Assembly (NCBI GenBank): GCA_951217055.1
Contig: OX578277.1
Coordinates: 59,144,173-59,208,172, forward strand
Length of the DNA stretch: 64,000 nt
Direction: 5' to 3'
Origin: Gerris lacustris
Taxonomy: Eukaryota > Arthropoda > Insecta > Hemiptera > Gerridae
Both the position numbers and the translations under genes were made by a program. This document shows, one piece after another, positions 24,208 through 37,778 of the stretch. Position 1 is the stretch's first letter. The number at the start of each line of letters is the position of its first letter. Below the pieces are notes generated by a model. That model made no database searches. It worked only from the letters and a program-made list of their open reading frames with translations, and was not told the DNA's origin.

Positions 24208-24396
24208 CTTATCATAGGTGATATGATATGCAGAGAAAAAGACTAGAAGCTAAATACCAAGAAAAAGTTTTGCGCCGGGAGGTTACAATCTTAGATAATA
24301 GGTTACAATTGAACCTCAACAGCAAGAGAAGGTTATAACTTATAACCCGTAAACGTTGTATGGGTTTACTGAATAGTATGTTATGCGTTACTTTTT

Positions 24397-24440
24397 TAGG
24401 GTCCGTAGGCAAAACCAAGGACCCTTATATTTAGTATTCA
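24397..24440 (+). repeat. R8 terminal fragment
   Basis: ggtccgtaggcaaaaccaag followed by gacccttatattta matches the start of the longer R8 copy at 49664-50375. Only the end is present. Confidence 0.6.
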
Positions 24441-25873
24441 TCTGTATAATAGTAATTAATAAATAAATTGTAAAATGTATAAATCATTTTTTCTAAAGTA
24501 TTTGTAGGAAGCAAGAAAAGGGAACTACTTTTTCATTTTCCAAGACTTGGATTGGAAATGAAGAGTGGAGTCAATATTAATTCTTTTAATTTGTACAATC
24601 TAAACTTGTGATAACAAAAATATTTACAGGTACCTACCTAAAAATAACAGGAATCAGTCTGGATGGAAAATATTACATTTTTCATAGAACAATTATTTTG
24701 AACTCTGCTAAGACTAAAAGCTATAATAAAGAATACTAAAGAGGCTGGTCTTTGTTTGAAAAAAGTATTGTGATAGTTTAATTTAGCTGAATTGAATAAG
24801 CTTCAATATTCAATAGGAATAGGACTTATAATTTATTACATTTCTTTAAGAAAAATACACCTCGTTATACCCCGTACCCGGAGTATAAAATTAATGTTGA
24901 TATAATCACATTAATCTTTGAAATCAACAAAACAGCTCACTTAAATTTCATAAAAGCTGCATTATTCCCTTTATTGTTATAAAAAATAAAAATAAATAAA
25001 GGAGAAATAGACTGCCAATTTCGTATGGTTGTAAATTTATTTAATTTTCCACCGTTTCTTACATCAGTCAAAATTGTTTTGACTTTTTAACATAAATTAC
25101 AGTACTCTTTTACAGTAATGATATTCTTTAGAAATATATATTCACGATTTATTACTGAATTCTGGCTAAAGAAAGTTTTTTTTTTTTTTTCGAGGAGTCT
25201 GTGTTCACACTAACGTTTTTAGTGTTTTTGCAGAACTTAAAAATTGGTGAAGTACCTACGAGCTCTCATTCTCACTACCATTTTGGCTAAACTCGGCAAT
25301 AGTGTACCCCTTCCGTGTAATCGATGTCTTTCGAAGTCGTACAGTTGGCTTCGATATATCAATTCATCCCTTCCATTCGTATATAATAATATATGTATAT
25401 AATAAATATATATGTATGGTTTGTTCATAGGAGAGTTGATATCCCTTTGTCAAAAAATACGTTGGAGTGAGAAGGGGTGCGCTATTGCCGATATTTACCA
25501 TTATTTTTATTAATGAAAGAAAATATGAAATATGGCACTATAATAGGCACATTAGTAAATTACTCCAATGAAAATTTGCTAAAGAAGAAGAAACAACTTA
25601 AAACTGATACGGGAAATAAAAACTATAATTATAACCTGTTGTTGAGTTCAACTATAACATGACTATAACCTTCCGGCGCAAATTTTTTTCGTGGTTTTTA
25701 GCTTCTAGTAGAAAAAGATTATGCAATTTAATGTTACGTTGTAGTTAATCATTTTGACGAGCTTATAATAAGTTCCTTTGCGATAAAAGGTAAAAGTTAA
25801 ATAGATAGTAATGAGCAAAGAAGCAATCAAGATGTCTAAAGTGACTCATATGTGGGTACCTTTATTTGACAGG
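24441..25873. other. AT-rich DNA, no recognised feature
   Basis: No supported gene. At about 25008 agactgccaattt resembles the R4 end. Confidence 0.5.
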
Positions 25874-25881
25874 TATAAAAG
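25874..25881 (+). promoter_or_regulatory. Possible TATA box
   Basis: TATAAAAG at the upstream edge of a GC-richer island (25882-26160). A start site would be expected about 30 bp downstream. There is no reading frame or splice evidence for the transcript, so this is a weak call. Confidence 0.2.
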
Positions 25882-27539
25882 CTGGCCATGTGGCCTCGTG
25901 CGGGACCACATGTCGGCCCTTACAAAGGACACGAGGACCTATGAAGCTTAAGTGCCCAGAGGATAGATCAATCTTCCAGATAGTTGGAAACTAGGGCCCG
26001 GTCCCGCAGATAGGGAATCTGATGATCAGATGGGGGAGTCAAACATACAGGGGTGAGTAGAGGGGTAGAGGTAACAGCGTAAGAAGAAAAGCTCTTAGTA
26101 CACGGAACAAACCAACCGCGAACTACCAACTGCCATCTAGTAGTAACCACTTCACTAGCTACAAATAATCATCAACATCAACAAACGTTTAGTATATTTC
26201 TTATTATTAAAATAGCTCACTTTATCCAAAAAATTAATAGAAAAATATAACAACCCATTGTTCACTAGGCATTAAGGAACTATACGCAATTACAACGATT
26301 AATTAGCAACTATACGCAATTACAACGATTTAATTGAAACGAACGCCTGTTAAGTCGATGAGAAAACAAGGTTGATATTTGAGTGAATTTAGTTTAGATT
26401 ATAAAAATAGACTGCCAATTGGTGTGGCACATAGCTTCCTCGCATCCTATTCACGTACTTCATTGATTTTATGCCTTTAACAAACCTTTATTCTCTAAAA
26501 AAAAAAAAATTACCATTTTTTTTAATTTCATCCATTCAAAACTAGAAACAACACAAAATAGAACGTAACAAAAATTCATCTACTATTCAAGAGCGTTTCA
26601 ACGATATACATCATATTATAAAAGATTAACTTTGACATTTGTACCCCTGTACTTTAAGGTTCCAAAATTATATTTTTAAAAAACAAACAATACAAAAGGG
26701 CATTAATTAAACAAATAAATAAATATAAATAAAAAACCTGATAACCAAAAGTTATTAAACCCTTGAACCTACAACAAAATTAAAAATGGGTACAAAAGTA
26801 CGTGTACAAAATGTTTTAAAAATAAACCAATAAAATAGCTGTAATGTACATATTAAGGCCTTTATTATGATATACGACACAATATTAAAACCCAAAAAAA
26901 GTGGTCACGTTACACGGCACACAGGAAAAAGTTTACTCTCATGTTCTCAGCAAATAGGATAAACTAATGAAATAAACTAATATAATCAATTTAAAGTTTT
27001 AAACTAATAATAACTAATATAATCAATTTAAAGAGCTTTAGTGCGTTAGATTCAAGCGCCTCAATCAGAAATAAAATCGGTCTACTATTATAGAAACTAT
27101 GGCCATTCAAAGACAAAAATGGAAAAAATGAAACCCAAAAAATACCAAAATTATCACCATCTAAGGCACAACCGATGATGATACGACAAAAAGTCATAAG
27201 ACCAAAGTTGTAGATCATTTAAAATCAGTTCCCGCTGGTGCTATCCGTTTTCCAATTCGACTTACCGTTTAACCGCAATAAGCCCCCAAAACAGCTTAAA
27301 AATCATGTCGGCCTTTTTTTATTTTTTTAAGGGGTAAGGAGAGGGAAAAGGGTACTTTTTATAATTATTTTGGTTCACAATATGGAATGACGCAAACCGC
27401 AAGTCTCTAGCTCTTCTGGAAGTGGATAAACAAACAGAGTCAGTCAGCCATGCGGCATTATAGCATATTGACATATTAATTTAGCACGATTAAAAGTGCG
27501 CAGATGGTTCAAAATAGGCAGATGCTATCTGCGGGCTAT
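25882..27539. other. Unique DNA with small tandem duplications
   Basis: A GC-richer island runs to about 26160. At 26280-26335 the unit aactatacgcaattacaacg occurs twice, spaced 31 bp. At about 26966-27032 ataatcaatttaaag occurs twice. No gene. Confidence 0.4.
26404..26449 (-). repeat. R4 short repeat
   Basis: agactgccaattggtgtgg followed by cacatagcttcctcgcatcc. Related copies are at 32505-32550 and 52662-52710 (opposite orientation) and 56248-56286 (same orientation). R4 usually lies close to R5, so it may be the outer edge of the same element. Confidence 0.75.
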
Positions 27540-27943
27540 TTTCGACAAGCCAACCAAATTTCATAAAAATCAGATGATTACTTTTAAAGATATAGTTGTA
27601 AATAAATGTATGTTTGTGAGCATGTGGAAGATAAACAAATAAGCGCAGAAGGTTGAAATTTATATGGAACCAACAATGGGCTAAGTATTACCTACTAACT
27701 AAATTTCATTAAAATGGGACAAGTAGTTTTTAAGATATGGTGGTTCGCAAAAATTGAGCGACAGACCGACCGACAGACCGACAGACCGACCGACTGACCG
27801 ACAGACAGACACGGGACCAAAAATGTTCCTAAATGTCTGAAACTAATTTCTGTCTTGAAATTTTTGAAATCGGAGATATAAAATATTTTCGTTCTTCAGA
27901 ACGATCACATAGCTTCCGTTACCTTCGGTAAGCTCGGAAGCAA
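27540..27943 (-). repeat. R5 repeat copy
   Basis: Contains aaatttcataaaaatcagat, a cgcagaaggttgaaattta block and a 50-bp run of gacagaccgac units. It then has gggaccaaaaatgttcc, ttctgtcttgaaattttt and the terminal ccgttaccttcggtaagctc. Copies are at 32128-32288, 35505-35703, 52371-52500 and, as a foldback, 56356-56989. Confidence 0.85.
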
Positions 27944-27999
27944 AATTATATTTAATATTTCATTAACTACAAAATACTCAATTATTGTACCCATCAAAT

Positions 28000-28110
28000 A
28001 TTTGTTAAGTAGTAAATATAAGTAAGTAGTACATATAAGTACATACTAAATACAAAGTACAAAGTATTACATATAAGTAAGTAGTACATATAAGTTAAGT
28101 AGTTGTATTT
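28000..28110. repeat. Imperfect tandem repeat, aagtagtacatata units
   Basis: Degenerate units such as taagtaagtagtacatata repeat about five times. AT-rich minisatellite. Confidence 0.7.
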
Positions 28111-29719
28111 TTTAGGGAATATATTTCATACAAAATAATATTCATTAAAATGAAATATTCCACCGACACAGCACATATAGACTGATGTTCTGGCAGCAAA
28201 AGTTAATACAAATCGTAAGTTCTACGGTCACATAGCATAGTTGACTTACTTAATGGCTTAAGAGCTAATGGTGATTATGAAAGGGGAAGTGATGAAGCGG
28301 GAGTATAGGCAGGTGGGAGGTAAGGGATGAGATGACGTCACCCATAACGGTGTGTAATTGTATCAATGGGTCTTTCACCATTGTCCCCTTAGTTCTCCCT
28401 AGGGTTTAGGGTGGAGAGAAGAGCCTATTTCTAAAATGATTTAGTGTTACCCAAGCCCAAGCGGTGTTGGATGCACCCTTTAAGGTACGACCCTTTAGAT
28501 CTACGATAGGGATTCATATCGGTTGATATCGATTTTGCGGCACGGCCGCTAACAGCCGTCATACAGTCCGCAACCCCTTCAGACGACGCTGTTTTTTCAC
28601 GCGTTCTATCATTCGATTCCAAGCGCAGGGGATGAAAACGAACACGTGAGTTAGAACCGTGTGCTTATCCTCACGGATCAGCAAACCCATAATTCCTACT
28701 TCAACCCCCTAGGGTTTTTTTTCGAGAGAAGATCTGCTCCGACAATTTCATTATAATCCTTTATGGTGGACGACAAACGTAGCGTCGTTTACATTGATTT
28801 ATTTTATAGCCTTTTTTCCAAATGTTAAGATGTTACATCAGGTCTGCACTGAGTTTATCGACTAGAGACTCTATACTACAAAATAAGTATAAAGAATTTT
28901 TACAGCCATACGATATAAATCAGTCAAGCAATACATGAATGTTATTCGGCATTAGGAAATATTTCGTAGTTTTTTATTCCCGGTATTAGGACATGATCTT
29001 TAAAACACGTCACAATTGGGTTATTTTAAAGATGTTTAGAAGTCAAGGAAAAATTTCCGTGAAACGCAATAAAGAAAGAACTTTTTCGCGACATAAAAAA
29101 ATACAAAGATAAATAAATGCGTACATTGTGAGACATTTAAGTCAAAATGTTTTCCTCAGCTCTTCCTCCACCAGTCTAAAGAACAAGGCAGGGAGCAGAG
29201 ATCTAATAATTTTTCACTTAATCACTCCCTGTATTTCTAAGAACGGAAAATAACACATGATTACATGTCAACGAGTAACGCTGATCCAAGCATTCCTCTC
29301 AAATCGCCGCATGTCTTAGGTTACTTTTGTTTTCTATTTACATGAAAACACCCACTCGATATATATATTTAGAAGCGAGCAACGACAGAATCGCCTGTTG
29401 TTTTGTCCAAAACAATTTAAAAAGCAAGCAGTCCTTTTCAAATATATAGGCTATTTCTTGGAAAAGGGATACAATCTTAGAAAATGAAACTAACAGGGAT
29501 AAGGGGATTTGTGTTATCTGTGTTAGCATTATTTATTTCTATGATCTTGAAATTTTAGAAAAAAAGTAAAGTTATAAAATATTGATAGGATTGAACCAAC
29601 CCCCCCCCCCCGTAATAATGTACTTACATAAAATAAAATATCCACAGCAAAATTAGTTTAATACCTTTATCTATTATTGTTCAAAATATAAAAATTTTAT
29701 CACTGTTTAGATGCGTAGA
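28111..29719. other. Unique DNA with GC-richer island
   Basis: About 28260-28700 is GC-richer and non-repetitive, with paired blocks ccctagggtttagggtgg (28398) and ccctagggtttttttt (28709). A C12 tract lies at 29600-29611. No gene recognised. Confidence 0.35.
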
Positions 29720-30200
29720 AAGTGATTCTTTTCGTAGTTGTATTCATTGTGCATGTGCATTTCATAATTCTTCTTGATTTCTGCACTAGTGCGGAAATGA
29801 AGAAGAATTCTTCACCTTATCGCACGATTAGTGTGATTGTTTACATTTATTAACAAAACTAATTTGCTGTTTGTTTAATTAAAGTAACTGTTTTTAGTGA
29901 AAGTATTAGTAGTTTTTAGTGATAAACAATGTATATTTAATGATTTTGAAATATTATATTTTCTGTATTTATTATTAAAATCCAACAATAGTACATAAAG
30001 TACGGTATGCAACTCGTGCGGAAAGTAGCATTTTGCGAAAAAGCAAAATCCAGTGCTAAAAATGTAGATTTAATTTTTATGTAGGTTTAATTTTTATTAT
30101 TATTATTATTACATTACGCGTCTAGTGCAAAAACTGCATTAACGCTTTTTCACAAAATGCTACTTTCCGAACTAGACGCGTAATGTAATGTTTTTTTGTT
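29720..30200 (+). repeat. R9 repeat copy 1
   Basis: Contains gatgcgtagaaagtgattct, a 44-bp palindrome, gcacgattagtgtgattgttt, tattattaaaatccaacaat and gtgcggaaagtagcattttg. The last block returns inverted at about 30150-30180 (aaaatgctactttccg), so the core itself folds back. Other copies are at 48528-49500 and 62236-62420. Confidence 0.8.
29766..29809. repeat. R9 palindrome, variant 1
   Basis: Centre at actagt (29785-29790), with 22-bp arms carrying one G-T and one mismatched position. Compared with the palindrome at 49340-49395, at least four pairs differ on both sides so that pairing is kept. Confidence 0.85.
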
Positions 30201-32127
30201 TTTTTTAAAATAAATAAGAAAAAAGGGCAAAAATAATAATAATAAAAATTAAACTATAGATTTTTATTCATTCATTTATTCTTTCATTTGACGAAGTACA
30301 AAAATAATGAATACTCCTTTAACTCTTATAGGTATACACTCTGCAGGTTGCGAAAGGGTAAGGCCATGACCAAGACGATATATGAGGACAGGAAAATATA
30401 GAAAAGCTCTCACATATACTCTTGAATGTCCCTCTTAGCACAAGTGTCTTTCCCTTTGGCTTTCTCATGTAAATGCAGAGGGAGGTCCTGTAAGTCCCTT
30501 ATCAGTCAGTCGTAGCCACACGCCTGAGTGACTGACTCACCCACCTTCTTCATCCCTCCCATTTCATAAGCCACTAGTTCTTTTATCATTATAACTAGGC
30601 TGCGGGGTTGGGTCTCATCCTTGGATCCTCCTGTCTTTCCATACCCTTCACCAAGGTTTCCTTCCATATGAGAAAATCGTTTCCAAAGAACACTTTACTC
30701 CATTATCATTCATATATCATAGCTTCTCAGACAATAATGTATTGATTCACTCGTAAAGGTTTTTACTTTCCAAATACGTATTATGATAATTTTATTTCAA
30801 CCTAATGAACAGTTCACCCCAAATTAAGTAAGTTTTCTCAAAAAAAAGAAAATTGAAAAGTATTTGTATTGATGATAAAGCTAGTTATTGGTTAGTTGAT
30901 AAAGATTAGCAACTATACTAAATATAATTTTTAAATCCATTCTGTCGCCGTGGTTCGTCAATGTCGCACTTAATATTCACTTTCGTTTTTAACAGCAATA
31001 AAAAACTATTATAAACCCCTCTCCTATGCCAATAATTGTTCAAACTAAAGGCTATGTTTTAAGGCTGCATGTATGTATAATGTAGTGCAAAAGATTAAAT
31101 CCTCTAAAATATTCAAATTGTTTAATGGTAATTAAATTAATACAATTAGAAAGACTATCAACATTTATAAATATTTTTATTCCACGATTAAGAAAAAAAT
31201 TTTTAAATGTTTTGAACAGGAAAAGAAATATTTTTTTGTTTGATTATTACTTAATATCATGTTTCCTATCTTCTTAAACATGTCACTCACAGGAAGACTG
31301 AAAAGCAAGAATTGAAGATAAGGGTACATCTGAATGGAAAAGAATAAGGATTACTGTCACATTGTTATTTTTTTATTCTCCCCTCATGTAATTGTTAAGG
31401 ACCGTTAGGACGGTGTATTTAAATGCGAATAGGTGGGGTGGATTTAAAGGTATATCACATATGGGGGTGTGTTGGCGGCAGATGTGACCCGGTAAGGACA
31501 AAAGAGAGACCCTCCGTCAGCCAATTTATTCTTAATGGTGGCTTTCATTGAATCGGACCCACCTTTGGCGGAGCGCGCTAAATAAACTGCAATTACAGAG
31601 GCTGCGGGAGGTGAATGGATGTGACGCGGGGGATTAGGGCACCTCTGGACGCGTGCCTGGCCCGTGAGAACGAAACAACCCCTCTCTTGCTAACCCCTCG
31701 CCCTTACCTAGATTAGATCCGCTAAACTGATTCCTCACCCTCTCCCCGACGCCAATACCAACCCTCATTGTGTCATCTAGCACGTATCCTCTGGAGAAAA
31801 TCTCCGTTAAATCGTATTATTTTCTCCAAGGAAAGAGCCCGGAACTTGTGTCATAATCCTAGGTACTTCACTAGCTTCTGGCAACTGCATCAAAAGAAAA
31901 CAGTATGTATCAAAGACACTTGATAAAGACAAATAATGAATAGACTTATTCAACCCGAAACATTTAAAGCAAATAATAAAAATTGAACTCTAAATTCTTC
32001 TAATACTAAGCGAAGTTGGTCATTCAATGTCATTGCAAGATTTTAAGCTCTAAAGGGCTTAGATTTTGTTTAAGAAAAAGTATAAAATAATTTTTAGTGG
32101 GTGTCATCTCTAATATATTTATTATTG
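30201..32127. other. Unique DNA with GC-richer islands
   Basis: Islands at about 30310-30690 and 31380-31860. The second is notable: it is long, well above background GC, and contains ttaatggtggctttcattga and gctaaataaactgcaattac. That looks like developmental-enhancer DNA rather than repeats. There is no convincing frame on either strand. Confidence 0.35.
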
Positions 32128-32550
32128 CTTCCAAGCTTACCGAAGGTAACGGAAGCATTGTGTTCACTTTTTAGAACGAAAATATTTTGTCTCCGATTTT
32201 AAAAATTCCAAGACAGAAATCCGTTTCAGACATCAGGGAACATTTTTGGTCTCGTATCTGTCTGTCTGTCGATCTGTGTGTCCGTGTGAAAATTGGAATT
32301 TTAGGTCGGGAAAAAAATCAAACTTCATCCATTCAATGAGACAAAGAATTATTTCAAATACAATATTTTAGTAAAACCAACAGCGACACCGCTATGAAGT
32401 GATAAAGATCGCTAAAACTATTAATAGTTTTTACACAATAAACAATACAACAATAAAGTTATATAACAGTAATGTTAATGTTAATATAACAATCAAGTAC
32501 ATGTAGGATGCGAGGAAGCTATGTGCCACACTAATTGGCAGTCTATTTTT
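32128..32550 (+). repeat. Composite R5 + R3 fragment + R4
   Basis: R5 (32128-32288) begins gcttccaagcttaccgaagg and ends in a ctgtctgtctgtcg run. It is followed directly by an R3 piece (about 32289-32420: ggaattttaggtcggg ... gctatgaagtgataaagatcg) and then R4 (32505-32550). The order suggests that one composite element once carried all three. Confidence 0.75.
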
Positions 32551-35504
32551 TCCTTCGCTCTCTTCAGGGGTATTTTTGTAATATCATAAAAGCTAATTTA
32601 TTTACTATTATATTTATCCATTTAATAATATATTTCTCATAATTATAATTAATTAAATTTGGCATACTAAATAAGAAAATAAAAATGCGTAATTTACCTG
32701 CATTTTTATGTTTTTTTTTTTTTTTTATTAATATTTATAAAATTTTATCACAAACTATCAATTTTAACTTGAGTCATAATCCATTTATTCTGCTCTCTGA
32801 TTCATGACACTAAATATTCTATTTTTCCTCCTTATAAAAAGGAAACCCAGATTCATTAAAATGTTATTTTTTAGCTGTGCAGTTATACTTAGGAACTTAT
32901 TTAAAATTTGATTTTTATTCCTATATAACTACAATTATTTAATCGGATTAATACTAATTTAAAATATAATATAACATAATTAAACAAATAGTTGATTGAA
33001 TTAATAGAATAGTGCGATTAGATGACTAAATGATCTTCCACATTATAATAATGGTAGAAAATAGAAAAATAAAATAATAACTCCAAAAGAAACTTATTTG
33101 AAGCAGCAAATATAATACATCTAGTTTCTCCAAAAAATATGTAAACAACCAAATTACATTCACTCAGGTTAACTCATAAACCATGTTAATCGGTAATTAT
33201 CATACATACATTTATTATAATTACTGAAATTGTGTAGTTAATATTTAAATATTCTTACACCAAATCCAAATGATATCTTTAATATCTGTAGTTTCTAATT
33301 TGGAGAATGGTTTGAGAAGGTTTCAATTTTAGAGACGAAATATTACCTAAATAAATAAAATATAAAAGCACATGTATTAGCATAAGGTACTTATTTAGAT
33401 TGTTACTCCCCTAAGTTATTTAGAATATAAATGACTTTGACTAAATAAGTAATAGCTATTAAGACAAAGGTATGTTTAGCCCAATGTACTTTGGGACAAA
33501 GGAATATCACGCTTCTTTTTTTATAAGGGGAATAACAGTCTAAAGAAGAACATCCGTACCCCTTCTTTAGATTGTTACTCCCCTCTAGTTTTTTTATTAG
33601 GCGAGTAACAATCTAAAGAAGTGCCAACTGGTATTTATTTCATTATAAAAATATCTCTGAAGACAATAAAGGAAAAAACTTTAAAATAACATAATATTGT
33701 AATACCTTAGATACAATTGATTTATTATATTTTTGGTGATACCCAGTTTATTCACGTTGTTTTCAAAAGATTATTTCAAAATGGGTAAATAATTTTTCTC
33801 TAAACTTATAAGGTTATAGTTGTATAAAGAACGGGTTTTTTTATGAAAAGGTTGCAGATAAACAAAGAGATAAAAATAAATAGATCAAAATTTATATAGA
33901 AAATAAAAATAGAGATATATATTTGGTGAAATGAAATCGCGAAATTTAAAAGACATAACCAGGCAAAGAAAATTCTAATGCTGGAGGAGCCTGTGTTTGA
34001 TGTAATCTTTCTGCTAGGTGAATCTGATTCTCCCTTTAGGGTGTATAAGTTTCAATGGAAAAGTAATTAGGAAGGTCTGGTAAAGAGAAGTCTCGCTCCG
34101 TATTCTATAGGAAAGCACGGTATTGTCCAGCCGGGGGCAAAGCGGACATCCATTCATGGCAGGTCGTCCTTCCAGGCACACGGGATTTTAATACGAGCCA
34201 ACCGTAAGGTGGATTCGCTCTGAGGACAATAAAATAGAGTAATAATTGAGAGTGGAGGGGAGGGCCGCAAGACAAAGGGCGTACGGAGACAGGAAGGGTC
34301 TAATGACGCTTCCTCGAGCCGCCTCCTGACCATTGTCAGAGGTTGGAGCTCCCAGCTGACCATTGTCCTCTAGAGGTCCTCTTATCTTAGAGAGGCCTCC
34401 ACAGATATACAATAGGGTCTTATCGACCAACGAAGTCAAAGCTCTTTCACAAGACTACAGACTCTTTCCATAGTGCACTACATACTTAATCATGTAGTGA
34501 AAATTACGCGGCAATGCTTGTCCATAAGCAAGTCCATTGATTATTTCAAGAGTTATAAAAACTCGGTGCAACACAAAACCACATTTCAAAGAATCAACAA
34601 CCTAATTATCCAAAACAATAAAACTTAGACTGTTTCATGCTAATGAAATAATCAATTAATTTCTAAATTCTTTTAAACAAGAATAACCATGGACTCCAAG
34701 AAGAGATAAAAAAATAAATCGTGGAATCCATTATAAATTATTATTGTAACATTTATAAAAAAAAATACATTTACAATAAGCATAAGATGACATTACTCAA
34801 TGAGGATTGAACAGGATATGGTATAATGTAGATTATTTTTAGGGAAACTATTATTTTTACGCTAAGATTGACTGCGCCGAAAAAAGAGGTAAACTAGAAA
34901 GTGGAAAGTGGAGACTAAAATCTAAAGAAAAGAATGTGCACATTTATGGTACAACGGTCTCTAAGTCATGGCGCTGTAAGATTGACACTGCGGAAGCCTT
35001 GAGAATGGTTTATGTATAAGGGTGAGGGATTCTCGTCTGCTTGATCGATGAGACCGAATGTTATTCTAATGACCGTATCAAAATAGGGGTTCAGATACAC
35101 AGGAGGGTTTGGGAGGGATGCCTTCTGCAAAACCGGACAATAGAAGCCTGGCTTCCTCTGACCTGTCCACACATCACCCTGCACCTTTATCACGCTTCCT
35201 TAGCCTCCCCCGTCAAGACCATCAACAATACTTTCCTTAATATAAAACAGGGAAACTCACGCAAGAGGGTGAAGATTCCTTTTCTCCAATATAATAAAAT
35301 ATTTCAGTTTCCAAAATGCATAAAAGAATACGAGACGAGAGGGTTAAAAGATATACTCAAAACAGTGCAGAGAGTATAGCTTCTTGGGGTCCTTTAATTT
35401 GACACAACTGTAAAATAATGTGTTTGAAAGTTTAATTCTTTGGACCAGTTTCGATTCTCAGAGAGGTCTCATTCATAATTACTCAATATTAAAATTAGAC
35501 GATT
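32551..35504. other. Unique DNA with small inverted repeat and GC-richer island
   Basis: At 33560-33620 ttctttagattgttactc and gagtaacaatctaaagaa form a hairpin, and agattgttactcccct occurs once more near 33398. A GC-richer island at 33960-34450 has two gaccattgtc (Sox-like) motifs. Another lies at 34900-35380. Frames of 60-112 codons there lack motifs. Confidence 0.35.
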
Positions 35505-35703
35505 CGTTTCTATATAAGGGGGTCGCAAAAATGTTAAAAGACGGACCGACAGACAGATACAAGATCAGAGTTTTGGTCTGATTTGGTCCTTGATGTCTGA
35601 AAAGAATTTGTCAGAAAATTCTTGAATTCGAAGCCATATAAAAGAAATTTCGTTCTTTAGTATGACTACGACGTTCCCTTACCTCTGGGAAGCTCGGAAG
35701 CAA
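35505..35703 (-). repeat. R5 partial copy
   Basis: gacggaccgacagacagata, gtccttgatgtctgaaaag and gggaagctcggaagcaa match the terminal half of R5. Confidence 0.75.
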
Positions 35704-37164
35704 CCATTAAAAATAACAATAATTTTGTGTTTAAGGATAAAGGTCTACCACCATAGTAATCTACATTGAATAGATGTGTATATCTGACTACTCTCCGATT
35801 TATTTATTTTATAGAAGTAAAAGAAAGTGATTTTTTTTACCTTAGTCATTAATTAAATATATCATATTATAAAAAGAAGGGATACAATTTATAAATAACT
35901 TATTCATGGATAATAAAAAGTATGTTACTGCCTTCATTATAGGACATTTAAATGTAATGGACGCGAGGAAGTACCGCAGAATGAATTAATTCTGCCTATA
36001 AATCTCAATGTCACGTCGTGTAATGGAATTTCCGGATATTCATGCGGTTCTACCGACTGGGAAGGTGCAAAATGGCAAATAAAATATAAAATTCTATTCG
36101 TGGAAGCAGTTAAACAATCCAAATTAGGAGGGGAACTTTATCTCGTTATTTAAAGTTTAAATTCAAACGGACTTGTTTTCAACGAGAGATCGGAAGAGTA
36201 GAGTAGAGGGGGATAAAAACAAGCGAGCGTACCGTTTATTATTTGTCAGTTTTACAACGGTTAGAAGGGCTTGAATTAATAGTGAAGTCGGGGAGAGAGG
36301 GAGGGACGAATTTACATGTGACGGTATGGAAGGGGAAGGGGATGTATAATATGCCAAATAACTTGGATGCTGTAGGTATCATTACACACGAGGCACGAGG
36401 GACATCCTATCAATTAAACAGTCGTTCAACATTACCCCCTTCTTTTTCTACACTGGACGCTTTATTAAAAAAATACAAGGACTGAGAGGAAAATGTGACT
36501 AAAAAAAGCACTCAAAAAATGGAAAAAGAGAGGAACGGGGTCGAAGCGAGGGTTCGCACGTAATAGGTTAAGTGGTTAAAAATCAATCGAGTGGGATATC
36601 AGCCAAATGCTTGTTTTTTCTGTCCACCTCTCAGACCCCTCGTGACCCTGCCTTTACACCGATATTAGGCCAATGATATTCCATTTAACTCTGGACTACA
36701 ACCTTTTCTCCACATGACCCTTTTATAACGAAAAATCAAATATTCCGAACGGGGTTGTCTAAATGAAAAATTATTGTAATAGCGGAATTAATAATTAAAG
36801 CTAATTCACAGGCTGATAACAGGAAAACTTGTCGGTGGTATATCTCTAATAAAACGAGTTTAGAATCCAATTGACTTTAATTAGAATAAAATTATATCAT
36901 ACAAATAGATTTCACATTGTAAAAGTTTCTTCCTTAAATTTAGCCAATTAGAGAAATCTTGAGCAGACCATATAAGTTTTAAGGCATTAAAATTATTGTA
37001 TAAAAAATTAAGAACAAGGACATTGAAGAATAAGTGCGCAAGTGGAGTTGATGCGAATAAAATAGTAAAAAACGGAAGCCTCTCCAAGCAATTCATTTTA
37101 ATTTTCAAATTCATTTTTCGGCCCCTTTACCGGTAAAGTGTACCTTTACCGGTAAAGGTAAAGG
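35704..37164. other. Unique DNA with GC-richer island
   Basis: About 35930-36700 is GC-richer, with overlapping frames on both strands (61, 64 and 80 codons) and no recognisable domain. At 37128-37160 ctttaccggtaaag units repeat. No gene called. Confidence 0.35.
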
Positions 37165-37778
37165 AAAAAAATCGGTCCGAGACAACTCAGACAAACTTTC
37201 TCATATTCGAGATCATAATTACTTAGCCCATTCTTTTCCATTTATTAGTTTTCGCAAGTAAATTTAATTAATATTCAACATTTCATCGATATTTATCATA
37301 AAAATAACTTCTCCTCGGCGGGAAATCGAACCCGGCCTCTCTCCGTCCACGTTTAAAGCTATTTTCTCAGAAACTATATTTTTCCCGGGAAAACGGCTTA
37401 TACCGTTAGATTTGTATTTCAATGGACTACATTTTAGAATTTGTTAATCAAAATCATCGGAACCGTTTCCGAGAAATTTTTTGTTTCACGTTTTTTCAGA
37501 GTATTTGGGGGGTAGCGCCCCCAAATTTGGCGTTACAATTCATTTCTCGATTTCGCCTAGGGGTATGATTTTTCTGAAGGTGAATGCCAAATTTGGTCAA
37601 ACTCGGCCGAGGTTTAGGCTCCAGGCGTCTAGGTCCAGACGACAGACGACAGACAGACATTTAGTAAAAACCACTTTTTTGGACTCAGGGGACCTCAAAA
37701 CGTGTAAATCCATCAAAATCTCAAAATCGAATTTTCGCGTCATCACAATACTTTCTCTTTATATGAGAAAGTAAAAAA
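37165..37778 (+). repeat. R2 repeat copy 2
   Basis: Parallels 10988-11492 with extra internal sequence near 37440-37500. It retains gggaaatcgaacccggcctc (B-box-like on the minus strand), acgacagacgacagacagac, ggggacctcaaaacgtgta and the tail tttctctttatatgagaaag. The 97-codon frame at 37481-37774 is repeat-derived. Confidence 0.8.

Noticed and set aside
28000..28110. CRISPR-like array
   Set aside because: Units are short, degenerate and without unique spacers, and the sequence is eukaryotic.
35041..35379. 112-codon plus-strand frame in a GC-richer island
   Set aside because: No recognisable domain, and a minus-strand 75-codon frame overlaps it. Composition alone is not enough to call it.
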